A DNA stretch of 15,750 bases, from positions 1 through 15,750 of the forward strand of contig LSSL01002968.1 of the NCBI GenBank assembly GCA_001953115.1. The letters are read 5' to 3'. This stretch comes from Smittium mucronatum (lineage: Eukaryota; Kickxellomycota; Harpellomycetes; Harpellales; Legeriomycetaceae). Each line of letters opens with the position of its first letter. Position 1 is the first letter of the stretch. The notes below the pieces were generated by a model. The model was not told where the DNA came from. It did not search any database and saw only the letters and a program-made list of their open reading frames with translations. Of the stretch, positions 1 through 10,295 are shown piece after piece. Made by a program: the position numbers and the translations under genes.

Positions 1-56
1 TATAGTTAGAAATTTTAAAATAAGCAAAATAAGTATTTAATATGTTTCAATAGAGC

Positions 57-550
57 TTACCAAAGATACGTAAAATATAAAGGAGTTAATTGAAATGCTA
101 GTACCCTATGGAAGAAGCAGGTTTTAAATTGAGATAAACTTTTATAAATTTGAATTAAGGTTTTAAAGATTAATATAACAGATTTATTTATATTATATTT
201 GGTAAGAAAAAGATTAAATAAAGTTATTAAAGATGATTCTTTAACTTTTTTTTGAAGGCTTTTATTCTGTTTTTGGCTTGATGATTTATTTGAAAATCCA
301 ACAGACTTAATCAACCGAGTTTTTTTGTGTTAATGATTTTCTTTGGAAGTTTAGATGGGGCACGATTCCGATTTTTGAAAGGCATTTTTTTTCCCACGTT
401 TAAGATTGTATTTTATTTCTTGTTTTGTATCTGCCTATTTTTTTGACAAAAACTCACCATGTTTTCAGCCCGATATGAGTGACATTGTGTCTCATATCCT
501 ATTGTGAAAATTTCGGCCAATAAATTGCAATAATGATTTTTTGTTTTATT
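57..550 (-). pseudogene. Decayed protein-coding relic, family not recognised
   Basis: On the minus strand one frame runs from 550 down to 227 (108 codons) with only two internal stops, TAA at 413-415 and TGA at 311-313, and a terminal TAA at 227-229; about ten stops would be expected. The readable parts are not low-complexity: they include GYETQCHSYRAENM (near 465-506) and KNRNRAPSKLPKK (about 341-379). G+C is about 30% (18-21 per 60 bases at 361-540), above the background. From 314 down to 57 a second frame is open for 85 codons without an ATG, so a frameshift near 311 could join the two. No domain, catalytic motif or signal peptide is visible. I infer an old gene or transposon fragment; chance remains possible because many frames were examined. 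Confidence 0.28.
472..498. repeat. 27-bp near-perfect palindrome (hairpin)
   Basis: Arms 472-484 and 486-498 pair around a single central base at 485, with two mismatched pairs out of 13. The outer eight bases, GATATGAG and CTCATATC, pair perfectly. It lies inside the minus-strand relic, so it may be a by-product of that sequence or an element terminus. Confidence 0.6.
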
Positions 551-656
551 TTATTTGATAATATATGAGCCATTTAAACAAAAAATGAATCAAATACTTT
601 TATTTTTTCATCGCTTGATTAGATAATCAAATCAGTCTAATTTTTCAAATATTTTA

Positions 657-719
657 AAACCCGTCTAGTTTTGCAATTATTTTAAAAAACATGTCTATTT
701 TTGCTATCGTGTCTTCTAA
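657..719 (-). other. Short protein-like frame upstream of the 57-550 relic
   Basis: A 21-codon minus-strand run between stops contains the internal echo IAKID / IAKLD, which reflects two related stretches in the DNA (about 662-680 and 693-710). It could be an upstream piece of the same decayed gene, possibly from a coiled-coil-like region, but it is too short to be sure. Confidence 0.12.
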
Positions 720-759
720 TTAAGTTATTTATATTTATATCGAATAAATTTTGGAATTA

Positions 760-2940
760 TATAAGTTTGAAAGGTACTTAGTGGACTTCTTATTTTTTAT
801 AATAATTTCACAGTTGGTTTTTGTCTCAATGTCAACCTACATAAACTTTCAATACAAATAACATTATCTCTTAATTACGAGCCCCCTAATTAAAAAACAA
901 ATTTTTATTTTTAGAAATTTCACTAATTCTACCGAAATATAAATATACAATAGATCTAAAAAAAAAAATTGAACTTTTTTCTTGGTATGTGTTTGGGAAT
1001 TTTTTCGTTTAAATTATATATGAATCAATTTAAAAATTTCAAAAAAAAAGTTTCTATATAACTTAATTCATTATTTTGGAATAGTAGACACATATTCTTT
1101 TGGTGTCTATTAAAATAAGCATGATTTTTACCCAATAATAATTATTTATAATAAAAAAAAATGTATATTTTAATATTCAATTTGATATCGAAAATTATAT
1201 ATCTTTATAATTTACTCTTTGCTTAGATCATATTTAATGGGTAATTATTTTAAATTTGAGCTAATAGCACTGATAGTTACACACACTTTTTCTTAGCATT
1301 TAAAACTTTATTTATATTAGCATATTTAATATTATAGATTAAATAAATTTTTTATATTTTAGAATTTATTTTTTAATCAAAGTATAATATACCTTCTTCC
1401 CGTTTTTTAAAAATACCATTCACCTAAATATAATAATTATTTTTTGGTCTAAATTATCCATCAAAATTTTTTATTCTATATACAGATAAAGTGAATAATT
1501 TATACTTAAAATAATTCAATACTAACCAAGTTTCGATTCTAGTAAAATTTCTTTATTTTTACGTATCCAAACTTATAAAAATTACAAATTTTTATTCACA
1601 TATTATGTTTTTTTTATAGCACGTTTTATAATTTTTTTATAAAGTTATTCATATAATATTTTAATTTTTAATTCAATCTTTCTATAAACTTTTCGTCTTA
1701 ATAAAAAAAATACATTTAAAACATCGATTAAAAATTTAATCAATTGGAAAGTTTTTTTAGATCTCCAAGAGCCTAAATATGATTAATATCTTAGTATTTT
1801 GTTATTAAGGACAATATTGGTTTTGAAAAATTGTTCTCATACTCTCTTTAATTCAGAATAAATCTAAAACAGCATTTCCAACAATATATAGATGTGATAG
1901 TTTCAAATAAAGTACATCTATTTGTTATTCAGATAATGATAATTCTTATAATGCAAAAAAATCGATCTAGTATCAAAATGCAAAGAAATTATTTTAAATA
2001 TATAAATAAAAAGATTTATTATGCTGTCGGGTATAAAGAAGAAAGTTAAATATAACGGTTTTTATGTAAAATCAAAGTAAATATATGATATAATTTCAAA
2101 ATACAGAAATAAAAAAATCGGAAATAAAAAGAAATCATAATTGCTGAAATTTAGAATATTCTATTAAAAGTATAAAAGATGAAAGGAATAAACCATATAC
2201 CATCACTATGATATAAAAAAATTTAAACACTAAAAAAAGGAAAATATTTCACCTTTTTTTATTTTTAAAAATAAAAAAATAATTTAGAAATCAAAGTTTT
2301 AGCCACTACAAACAATCTGGTAAAATTTTCTATTTAATTCGAAGATTTCGATATATAATATACATATAAACTATTAGATTTTGGTTATACCATCGTAATA
2401 ATGAGGCTTACAGACTTAAATAAAAAAATTCAACCTAAATAAATATGAATTGTTTTAAATGAGGGAAAAATTATCTATTTTTGGGTTTTATCTCAAATAA
2501 AAAGAGCATCTTCTTTTTTTAAAAAAAATTGAGCCCAAAAAATATATTTCGGATTATGCTCTACAAATAAATAAAGTAATTTTTATGTTCTATTTAATTC
2601 GTGTGTGTATTAACTGCTGGGTGCAAGTTCACCAAAATATCCAAATAATTGTTAAAAAATCTCTATATACATTTAGACAAAAAATTTTAAAGGATGCGTG
2701 CTTTTTCCAAATATCTGATTCGATAAAGGATTTTTAGCATCTTTATTTTATATTTAAATCGAAATGGCCCTAATACAAACAAATGGATACCAAATTTTTG
2801 AAATTTGAACAAAACCTTATGAATAAAAATTCAGCTTGATATGAAAGGGGATATATATTTTAAGCAAGTACCAATAACCCATTGAAAGACTCAAAAAGAC
2901 TCTAAAAAGTAGATATTTAGCTGGAAAACACACAATATAA
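760..2940. other. A/T-rich non-coding stretch
   Basis: Mostly A and T homopolymers and TAT/ATA runs (for example 9 G+C in 60 bases at 1021-1080). I see no ORF above chance, no RNA gene and no repeat family. The patch around 2600-2760 is slightly richer in G+C and may hold older, unreadable remnants. Confidence 0.6.
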
Positions 2941-2942
2941 AA

Positions 2943-3242
2943 GACTTTATCATTAAGATCTTGTAGATATTAGACAACTTTAGTTTGAATATCTTTCGCG
3001 ATTCAGATAAACCAGTATACGAAAAAAATATATTTACTAGACCAGATTTAAAGTCATTCTGGTTTAAAAACATTTCCAATAATGAATTCACTTTAATAAT
3101 ATATTCTGATTAAGAATTGGATGAAAATTTTATTAATATCTACTAAGAGAAAAAATTGAATCATTATATTTCTCAATGAGATAAATGACTGATTATAGAA
3201 ATGGGATATCAGTGTAATCACAAAAAATATATTATTGATATG
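2943..3242 (+). pseudogene. Possible decayed coding fragment, family not recognised
   Basis: A single plus-strand frame can be followed from 2943 to about 3240 without a frameshift. Its best part, 2967-3110, is 48 codons open and includes FRDSDKPVYEKNIFTRPDL, rich in D, P, E and R, which random A/T DNA rarely encodes. In-frame stops follow at 3111, 3144, 3177, 3186 and near 3243, with further readable text (MGYQCNHKK) between them. The minus-strand ORF over the same bases is probably its shadow. Six stops in about 100 codons is only modestly below chance, so the case rests on composition. No function can be assigned. Confidence 0.2.
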
Positions 3243-3696
3243 TAAATATTTGTATTGTAGTTTTTTTAGCTTTCTCGACTTAATCAAATGCAGAAAATTT
3301 AGAAATATATATCATTATTTGAATCAGAATATAATTTTAAATTTTTTCAATGTTAATCTACTCAATTTAAAGCAACTTAGGGTAAACTCCTGAAAAATAT
3401 TGAAAAATACATCTTTTCTTAGATTTTTTTTTATTAATTAGATCTGATTTTTATTACCTGTAAAGTTATTTTTAAACCTATTGTTATCATCGCTACATAA
3501 GAATGTAGGTTAACATTTATTTATAAATATTCAAAAAGATTAAAAAAATTTTAGTAAAAAAATCCCTCCCTTCATTAAGCATACTTTTTTGAAACCCGAT
3601 TAAAATCGTGTAAAACAAAATTTACCGGAACCCAAATAAAATAATAATAAAATTACTAGGTAAATAAAATAAACACTTAAAAAGAAATATTTTCTT

Positions 3697-3720
3697 ATGC
3701 ATATTCTAAGTCATATGCAT
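3697..3720. repeat. 8-bp inverted repeat
   Basis: ATGCATAT at 3697-3704 and ATATGCAT at 3713-3720 are perfect reverse complements around an 8-base loop. No role is evident. Confidence 0.6.
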
Positions 3721-4012
3721 TGTGTACGAATAAAAATATGTTTTTTTTTATTTCCCGATTCTAGGAATTAATTTTTTTTTCTTTATAAATTATTGAAATA
3801 TGTTAAATTTATAAATTATGATATTTCATATAGTGCCTTTTTGGAAAGATATTTTTATAATTGTGTTAAGGTGTGTTATTTTTTATTTTATGGTTGAAAT
3901 CCTTAAGTTTAAGTTATTTTGTTCTTTCTTAATCTTATAATAGGTTTTTTATGGGTATTGGCGGCTTAAATTAAACTTTTTCATCACATTAAGGCTTGTA
4001 AAAAGTAAGGAA

Positions 4013-4053
4013 AACCAAGTTTTAAAAGTATTTTAAAAATATTAAACTTGGTT
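4013..4053. repeat. 10-bp inverted repeat
   Basis: AACCAAGTTT at 4013-4022 and AAACTTGGTT at 4044-4053 pair perfectly across a 21-base A/T loop. The arms contain the G/C-bearing core CCAAG/CTTGG, so the match is less likely to be an A/T accident than most in this window. Confidence 0.6.
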
Positions 4054-5600
4054 CCTATGAATTTTTTGTTTAGAAGGAATTACATTTTTTTTGGATAGAT
4101 TTATCAAATAGTTTGATTATAACAATAGATAGCAGATAAAAATTTTGTAAATTTTTTGTGTATGGATGAGAGAAAATAAAAACATTATACTGTGTTAGAA
4201 ACTTAATTTGTAGATGAATACTTTTTTTGTATAAATTTGTCTACTTTTACTTATATAAACTAAATTAAGTAAATGAATACACTTAATCATTATTTTTTTA
4301 TCCCCTCTAGTATTAGGTAAAATTTCAAACAAAAATGCACTTATTTTGCATTTATTTCATATCTTAAATTCACATTTCATTAAAAATAAGTCAGATAGAA
4401 GATCAGATTTTGAAAATTTAGATTTTTTTATATTTTAATAATCTTTTCGATGATCTTTCTTAAAGTTCACATGAAAAAATATATTTTCCCCCAATAAGAA
4501 CCCAAATAATTTAGCCAACTTTTGAAAACATAATAACAAATTCTATTCATATTTTAGCGTAAATATAAAAAATTTAATGTAAAATTTAACGAAAAATCTC
4601 TTGAATCATTTTTAAAACTGATATAAATCAAGCGCTTAAAATTATATCTATTCAAAAGAGCTATTATTTATCATTTTATATATTAAATAAGTTAAAAATT
4701 CTAATTATTTGAACATTTTACCCAGTTTTTTTTTAGATTAAGGCTCCGAAATTTATTTAATACTGAATTTTTTACACAATATATATCGAGACTTGAGTTA
4801 GATTTTAATAAATTGCATTTTTTTTACCTAATTATAAAAAGTATTCTAAGATAAATTTAAATTTAAAAAATATCAGAACTTCATTTTACCTACCTTCTAT
4901 GCTTCAAAAATATTTTTTTTGTTGTAATTTTTATAAGAGATAAAATATCAATTTTTCATGAGATACGGGACACTCTTTTTTAATTAAAAATATTTTTGTA
5001 TAATGAAAACTAAAACAATGTTATTTAATTTAAAATATTTATAAATATAACATATTTTTTGAATAATTTGAACTATGTATAAAATTTTATTTCGCATTTT
5101 GTAGATTTTATTTAAAAAATACAAAATTTACCACATAAAATAATTAACACTTTTCATTGCACTCCAGTAAATAAACATTAAAAGATATCCCAAATCTTTT
5201 ATTGTCTAAACTATAGTATTTATCAGAAATTAATTTTATTATTTTTTATAATTAAGCTCATAATATTTGTTTATATAAAAAAATACATTCCATCAAAAAT
5301 TACTTACAATTTCAAGTTCCTAAAAGAGTAAAAAAAAAAGAGCTACAAATTTGATAAAATTATTTTAAAATTATTAATAGGTGGTTTTTGCCTAAATCAG
5401 TAATTTTTTCATATCTTTATTTAAATTTAGTAATAAATTAATACGCTAAAATGATTATGGAAATTTTATTGATAAATAAATGGATTTTCTAAGATTATTT
5501 GGGAAATGGATTGATTGTTTTTCATATAAGATAGTATAAATTTTTCTTAGGTTCGAAATTTAAAAAAAATTAAATTCACTTTATGATGATATCTGAAAGA

Positions 5601-5625
5601 GTGAGCGAGTGAGCGAGTGAGAGTG
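5601..5625 (+). repeat. 8-bp minisatellite, unit GTGAGCGA
   Basis: Two perfect units (5601-5608 and 5609-5616) are followed by a partial, diverged third ending at 5625. With G in about half of the positions it stands out against DNA of under 20% G+C. Confidence 0.75.
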
Positions 5626-5739
5626 TATTTTACAGTAAGAAATATGTACCGATTTTTTTTCAGATAGAAAAAAAAAGTTTGATACAACTATAAGCCATCA
5701 TATATCCATAAAAAATCAATTACGATTTACCATAATAAT

Positions 5740-5749
5740 GGGGGGGGGG
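5740..5749 (+). repeat. Run of ten G
   Basis: Ten consecutive G, flanked by ATAAT and ATAAC. Such a run is very unlikely by composition alone here and is probably a mononucleotide microsatellite. Confidence 0.9.
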
Positions 5750-6081
5750 ATAACATAATTTTAACTTTCCTTAAAATTAAATTTCGATAATTTATTTTAT
5801 AATCTAAAGATATCTTAAATATGGTAACTTATCAGGATTTTTGAATCAAATAAAAAGTGTTTTGAAAAAAAATACTTTTTTTTTACAGTAAATTTTTTTA
5901 AACTAAAATTCTAATAAATATAAAAATATCACTAAATGATTACTTTTGATTTTTTTTTAATCTGTAAAATAAAAAATTTGCAGTTTAAAATATATTTTGC
6001 ATTTATAAATAAAGAAAATTTAAAAAATAACATATTAAAATATATTTTTTAATCATCGCTTAAAACCGGAATTGAGGAAGA

Positions 6082-6116
6082 ATATATATATATATAATTA
6101 TATAATTATATAATTA
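6082..6116. repeat. TA dinucleotide run merging into an ATAATTAT tandem repeat
   Basis: A TA run at about 6082-6095 passes into nearly three copies of the self-complementary 8-mer ATAATTAT (6094-6101, 6102-6109, 6110-6116). Confidence 0.8.
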
Positions 6117-6459
6117 ATAGAAAATAATCCAAATAATTTTAAAATTTAATTAGTTTTATAAGTAATAATATTAGATAATTTTCTATTATCCTTTATTTTT
6201 TATTACAGCTCTTTCTTTATTTTTTATCCTTGTTTTATGATAACTAAATAATAATAAAATTTGTCTTTTTTCTTATTATTGACTTTGAAACGAGTAAATT
6301 AATTAAATATACGAGTTTTCCTGCCACAATTTTCTAAATTTTATACAATTACCAATATTATTATGAGAGCCCCTTTAAAAATAATAAACAATTTATTTAT
6401 AATAATACTTTATCTAGTATAAATTTTGGTTTTTTCTAAAAATTGATTGAAAATGGTCC

Positions 6460-6483
6460 AAAATACCTTTTTGTGGGTATTTT
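6460..6483. repeat. 8-bp hairpin followed by a T run
   Basis: AAAATACC (6460-6467) and GGTATTTT (6476-6483) pair perfectly around an 8-base loop, and the T run continues to 6486. The shape is terminator-like, but nothing upstream appears to be transcribed toward it and the genome looks eukaryotic, so no terminator is called. Confidence 0.5.
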
Positions 6484-6525
6484 TTTATTTTAGGAGATTT
6501 AATGAACATTGAAGTAAGATTTTGA

Positions 6526-7018
6526 ATTATTTTTCTTGATATCATTACTCTAAAAAAATTTTCCCCTAGAAATGAGAAGCCTTTACCAGATATAATCGAG
6601 CATTCATTATAATTTACTTATTCATTAATCTTCCAGAAATTGACAGCATTTAATAAAAAACTACAATACCAATTCTTCATTTTATTTTAAAAAAGTCATA
6701 TAGTAGATATATTCTTCAACTTAATCGACTTATTGATCACATAACAAATGAAAATATTACATCCTCATTCTTTATTTTTTTCATATTTTGCTTTGAAAAC
6801 CTGGAATTCCATAAAGTTTTTAATATAAAAAAACAGATCTTCTAATCATCAACTCAGAGTCAAAAAAAATTCTTGGTAATATTTTTTGCTATAATTGAAC
6901 CACTTTTTTCATTTGTTATATGATTTTTTTAACATATACTTTCTTATTTTATCAGCGTTCGATTATATTTTGGTGCATATCAATAAAGCTGATACAAAAA
7001 AAAAAAAAAATCTTACAA
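6526..7018 (+). pseudogene. Possible decayed coding fragment ending in an A15 run
   Basis: One plus-strand frame from 6526 to about 7018 (164 codons) has six internal stops where about 14 are expected. Readable parts include SPRNEKPLPDIIEHS (6562-6606) and LILSAFDYILVHINKADT (about 6945-6998). AATAAA lies at 6982-6987 and is followed nine bases later by a run of 15 A (6996-7010), the arrangement expected at the 3' end of a reverse-transcribed copy. That end would then overlap the reading frame, so either the frame or the tail reading is accidental. No family is recognised. Confidence 0.2.
6982..7010 (+). repeat. AATAAA plus A15 run, retrocopy-tail-like
   Basis: AATAAA at 6982-6987 precedes a 15-A run at 6996-7010. 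The octamer TGATACAA occurs at 6990-6997, just at the A run, and again at 7029-7036, also followed by an A-rich run. No matching target-site duplication was found upstream, so insertion of a retrocopy is not demonstrated. Confidence 0.35.
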
Positions 7019-7039
7019 TAAAATTCTGTGATACAATAA

Positions 7040-8280
7040 AAAAATCAATGAAGCAAAGGCTCTAAAATCTAATACCGTTTTTTCAAATTTAAAACGATTT
7101 CCGGTGTATGCGAGAAGTATATTTATTTTATACTTTGGAAAAAACCTCCTCATATTTTCCTTTTTCATCTCCAATTACCAAAGTTAAATATAACATACAG
7201 AATAAATTTTAAAAAATATTTACCATAAATTAAGTAATAGAATATATATCTTTGTGGTTTTTTAAAAAAAAAATTAAAAAAACCTTAGTATTTTATAAAT
7301 AATAAATAATATTTCAATTAACTGGATTAAATTTTACATATACATTTGGAGTTAATTCTCATTCATCACTTCCAAATATCCTACAATATTTGGAAAAAGA
7401 TTCTCGCTTTATTAATATATTTATTTTAGGAGTTTATTATTACAAAAATATATCTCCTGTTTTATAATTTTATAAAAAATATCAATTTACTTTCAGCAAT
7501 TAAAATATTTAAAGTTTTTAAATTTTTTTTGTTTCAATTCTTTTTAATATATTTCTACAATCCAGCGAAATTTTTGAAATAATATTTTTCAAGCTTTCTA
7601 TAAATTTGATTTTTGTGAAAGGATTAAATTTTTTCTGGTCTTTTTAACATTTTTTTACCAAGAAAATAGTGATTTTAAACATGTTTTTCCGTAGAATTTT
7701 ATAAATAATCACACCTTTAATGATAATAAAAAAATTACAGAATAAATAAATTTATGAAATAAACTAACCTCAATCTATATAAAAAAATAAAAAATTATTT
7801 CTGTGTAGATAAATAAAAATTTAAAAATAAATTTAGTTTTATTTTGACAATAATTTTAAAAAAATATCTCTTGATATAAAAACTAGGTTAAATTTGATTA
7901 AAAATCAATTTATTTGGTAATATATTTAAAAATTACAGTTTTTTTTCTAGAAATAAAATAATTATATTATATTAAATCAAATTAAACTACTTTAATTATT
8001 AATGTCTAATTACTTGTACTTTAATTTTAATCTCTAGCTTTAGTTCATTTATTTAAAAATGGTCACAGGAAAACCTGACTAAATTCTCTAATTAATATAG
8101 AATCGATACATAAATTTATAAAAAATTATTTTTAAACAACGTCCAAAAATTTAATAAGCCAAAAAATCCCTTGATAGTAATTTATTAACGTATTTATATT
8201 ATAAAATATTTTTTCGTAAAAGTATGCAAATTTTTTTAATATTTTTATTCAGAAATTTATCTCTTATAGGATTTCCAATT
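7040..8280. other. A/T-rich non-coding stretch
   Basis: No ORF above chance. It contains one good hairpin (7370-7395) and otherwise A/T homopolymers; 7801-7860 has only 7 G+C in 60 bases. Confidence 0.6.
7370..7395. repeat. 10-bp hairpin with 6-base loop
   Basis: TTCCAAATAT (7370-7379) pairs perfectly with ATATTTGGAA (7386-7395) around CCTACA. It is the tightest perfect hairpin in the A/T-rich part of the window. No neighbouring gene suggests a role. Confidence 0.65.
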
Positions 8281-8283
8281 TAT

Positions 8284-8520
8284 TCAATTATCTACAATTT
8301 TAGATTTTAGACGATGCATAGGTTTTATGAATTGATATAAACGAGATTTAAATAAAAAAAAATTGACTTCTTCTAAATCAGCTTTGGGAAAGATGTATTT
8401 GGAGGTATTAGTGTAAAAAATAAAACTTGAGCGAACAGAGTTGGATAGAAGAGTGATTAAGGGATGTGAACTGATGAAATTTCCTGATATTGAAAGGACA
8501 TAAGCCTTCAAATAACCCAT
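8284..8520 (-). CDS. Hypothetical 78-residue ORF
   Basis: An intact minus-strand ORF with an ATG at 8520-8518 and TGA at 8286-8284. The start is fixed by a TAA directly before the ATG. G+C is 29% (70 of 240 bases at 8281-8520), clearly above the surroundings, and the residues are varied (for example FPKADLEEVNFF near the middle and KPMHRLKSK near the end). AATAAA overlaps the stop codon (8284-8279), a possible polyadenylation signal. No domain, long membrane segment or cysteine motif is seen; the N-terminal dozen residues are mildly hydrophobic. It stands head to head with the ORF at 8807, 286 bases apart. It could be a small gene, an exon or a relic, and chance is not excluded. Confidence 0.3.
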   Translation of the reverse strand: MGYLKAYVLSISGNFISSHPLITLLSNSVRSSFIFYTNTSKYIFPKADLEEVNFFLFKSRLYQFIKPMHRLKSKIVDN

Positions 8521-8530
8521 TTATATACAT

Positions 8531-8557
8531 CTGCAATTGTAATTATTGTAGACTTAC
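8531..8557 (-). other. 27-nt GTAAGT...CAG segment, tiny-intron-like
   Basis: Just upstream of the minus-strand ORF, GTAAGT (8557-8552) and CAG (8533-8531) enclose 27 nt. Both ends match intron borders, but the length is below that of most animals and suits only organisms with miniature introns. Removing it would not place an upstream ATG in frame with the main ORF. Probably fortuitous. Confidence 0.12.
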
Positions 8558-8806
8558 CATCAAATAAAAAATTCACTATTTTTTTAATTTGTGGTAATAT
8601 AAAATTATAAAACCAATGATAATCTTAGATCAATTATTTAATCTAAGAAAGCAAGTTTAAAGTAAAAAAAATTCATATTTTGAATAGCCCCTGGATTTTT
8701 TTTTTACAATATTTAAGGACTAATCTAATATTTACAAAAAAAACTATTTTAAAAAAATATTGATAATAAATATACATAAAAAGGTCACAAAAAATAAACT
8801 AAATTT

Positions 8807-9046
8807 ATGGAAATTATTATTGGTTTAAATCCAAACCTCTTAAAAAATAGATTTATTGGTATATTTCAAATTAAGAAACTCCTAATCACCAAACAGAAAA
8901 AAATGATGCGATGGTCGGATGATTTCTCAAAAAATATCAGTTTTATGATTTTTTTTGTGAAAAATCTTAGATTAAAGGGGAAATCGTTAAATCTAATAAA
9001 ATTGAGTGGATTTGAATTAAATAATGTAAATAAAATGAAAAAATAA
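8807..9046 (+). CDS. Hypothetical 79-residue ORF
   Basis: An intact plus-strand ORF with an ATG at 8807-8809 (G follows the ATG) and TAA at 9044-9046. The protein is basic, with KKLLITKQKKMMRWSDDF in the first half and a Lys-rich tail. A short hydrophobic run, ISFMIFFV, lies near residue 47; I see no signal peptide, repeat or metal-binding motif. It diverges from the 8284-8520 ORF, with 286 bases of A/T-rich DNA between them. No family is recognised. At this composition about one ATG-started ORF this long is expected by chance in a window of this size. Confidence 0.22.
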   Translation: MEIIIGLNPNLLKNRFIGIFQIKKLLITKQKKMMRWSDDFSKNISFMIFFVKNLRLKGKSLNLIKLSGFELNNVNKMKK

Positions 9047-10022
9047 ATTCATCTGTCAAATTAAGTTATATTGATAAATCTAGGCACACAATCTTAATTT
9101 TCAAATAAAAAGATAGAGAGATTTTTAAAAAAATTCGAGTTTGTATCGGAAAATGAATATTATTAGATAACACCCAAAAAATAATTTTTTTATCCAAAAT
9201 CTAGAATATTTAATTATTTTTTATTTTTATTTCAAAAATATGTGTAAAATAGGTTATCTTATTCACTTTTTTGAGTTTCAAAAAAAAATTAAAGATGGAA
9301 AAATATAATTACTAATAAATTTGAAATTTAAATTCTCATAGTTTCATTTTTATAACGTTTTTTTTTTAAAAAAATTGCCTAAATTGATCTAAATTTTAAT
9401 AATGTGTGCGTTTTTTTTTTGCTATATTTATTAAATAAAAAAAATTTTGATTTCTATTAACTTATTTTGATTTTATTTTTCAATTTCATCTAAATCTTAA
9501 TAGAAGTGTTTAGAAAGATTAAAAAATATGATAAATTCAAATATAACGCAAACCACTTATAAAAATATTGGATATAGAAACGATAAAATTAAGTTTTTGA
9601 AGAAATTTAATATAATATAAATATTGAATATTTTGAACATATATAGTAAAATATTTAATGTGGAAATATAACGAGGTTTAAATGACATGGTGTATCCCTT
9701 ATTTTTAAGCTTGTTTAACATTATTTGAGATATATATAAACATTTGTGTGATTAAACCGTTTACTCAACCTAGCTCTACCATTTAAAAATAATAATAATT
9801 TTGTAAAAGTATATTAATGTTTTTTTTCGCATTATTTAATTGGAATCAAATCTAACATACTTTTATTCAACATATAAAAGAAATATTTTTAAATTATTTT
9901 ATATTATCACTTTAGCTCTTTTAGGTGTCAAATTTCTTCATAAATTCAATTGATTTTTTCTAAGAAGGTTAACCTTTTTTCCATATCAAATTAGTTTATT
10001 AATTAATAAAACTTAAATCATT
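9047..10022. other. A/T-rich non-coding stretch
   Basis: No supportable gene. A few short readable runs occur near 9670-9730 but are under 20 codons. No hairpin or tandem repeat of note was found. Confidence 0.55.
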
Positions 10023-10295
10023 CTAAAGATAAAAATTATGGGGTAAGATTTTTACTTTGTCAAAAAAAAAAATTTGTTTTGATACAATGTTCACTTTTTG
10101 AGCAGGAAGTGTATTTTTTTTTTGGAAAAAGTTATAATTATGGGTTTCTATGATACAATATTGATTAATTTTTTTTTTGCCGATCAATATCACTGCGTAG
10201 ATAGTGAATTTTTTTGTAAAGGAAGAGCCTTTTATATTAACTAAAGATATAGGGTTTGATACTAAACTGTTAATTTTGGTCAAATATTTGCGCAT
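10023..10295 (-). CDS. Hypothetical 90-residue ORF, longest intact ORF in the window
   Basis: Minus-strand ORF with an ATG at 10295-10293 and a stop at 10025-10023. It stays open four codons upstream of the ATG (YWAR) before a stop. The sequence is varied: PISLVNIKGSSFTKKFTIYA in the first half, QYCIIETHNYNFF in the middle and NTLPAQKVNIVSKQ later. The alternation of hydrophobic and polar residues around 15-60 would suit beta strands, but no catalytic or binding motif is visible, and the single Cys and His give no metal site. No neighbour suggests a role. It may be a fragment of a transposon polyprotein, a small gene, or chance. Confidence 0.25.
   Translation of the reverse strand: MRKYLTKINSLVSNPISLVNIKGSSFTKKFTIYAVILIGKKKINQYCIIETHNYNFFQKKNTLPAQKVNIVSKQIFFFDKVKILPHNFYL

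Larger units (their letters stand above)
3250..6520. other. A/T-rich non-coding stretch with small repeats
   Basis: No supportable gene. The stretch holds several hairpins (3697-3720, 4013-4053, 6460-6483), an 8-bp minisatellite (5601-5625), a run of ten G (5740-5749) and a TA/ATAATTAT repeat (6082-6116), listed separately. The rest is homopolymer-rich A/T DNA. Confidence 0.6.

Noticed and set aside
2891..3287. Minus-strand ORFs of 66 and 64 codons
   Set aside because: They are Phe/Ile/Leu-rich antisense shadows of the plus-strand frame 2943-3242.
5551..5561. GGTTCGAAATT, similar to a tRNA B box
   Set aside because: No A box, acceptor stem or cloverleaf can be formed around it.
6460..6490. 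Hairpin plus T run as a bacterial-type terminator
   Set aside because: The window shows no bacterial gene organisation and nothing transcribed toward it.
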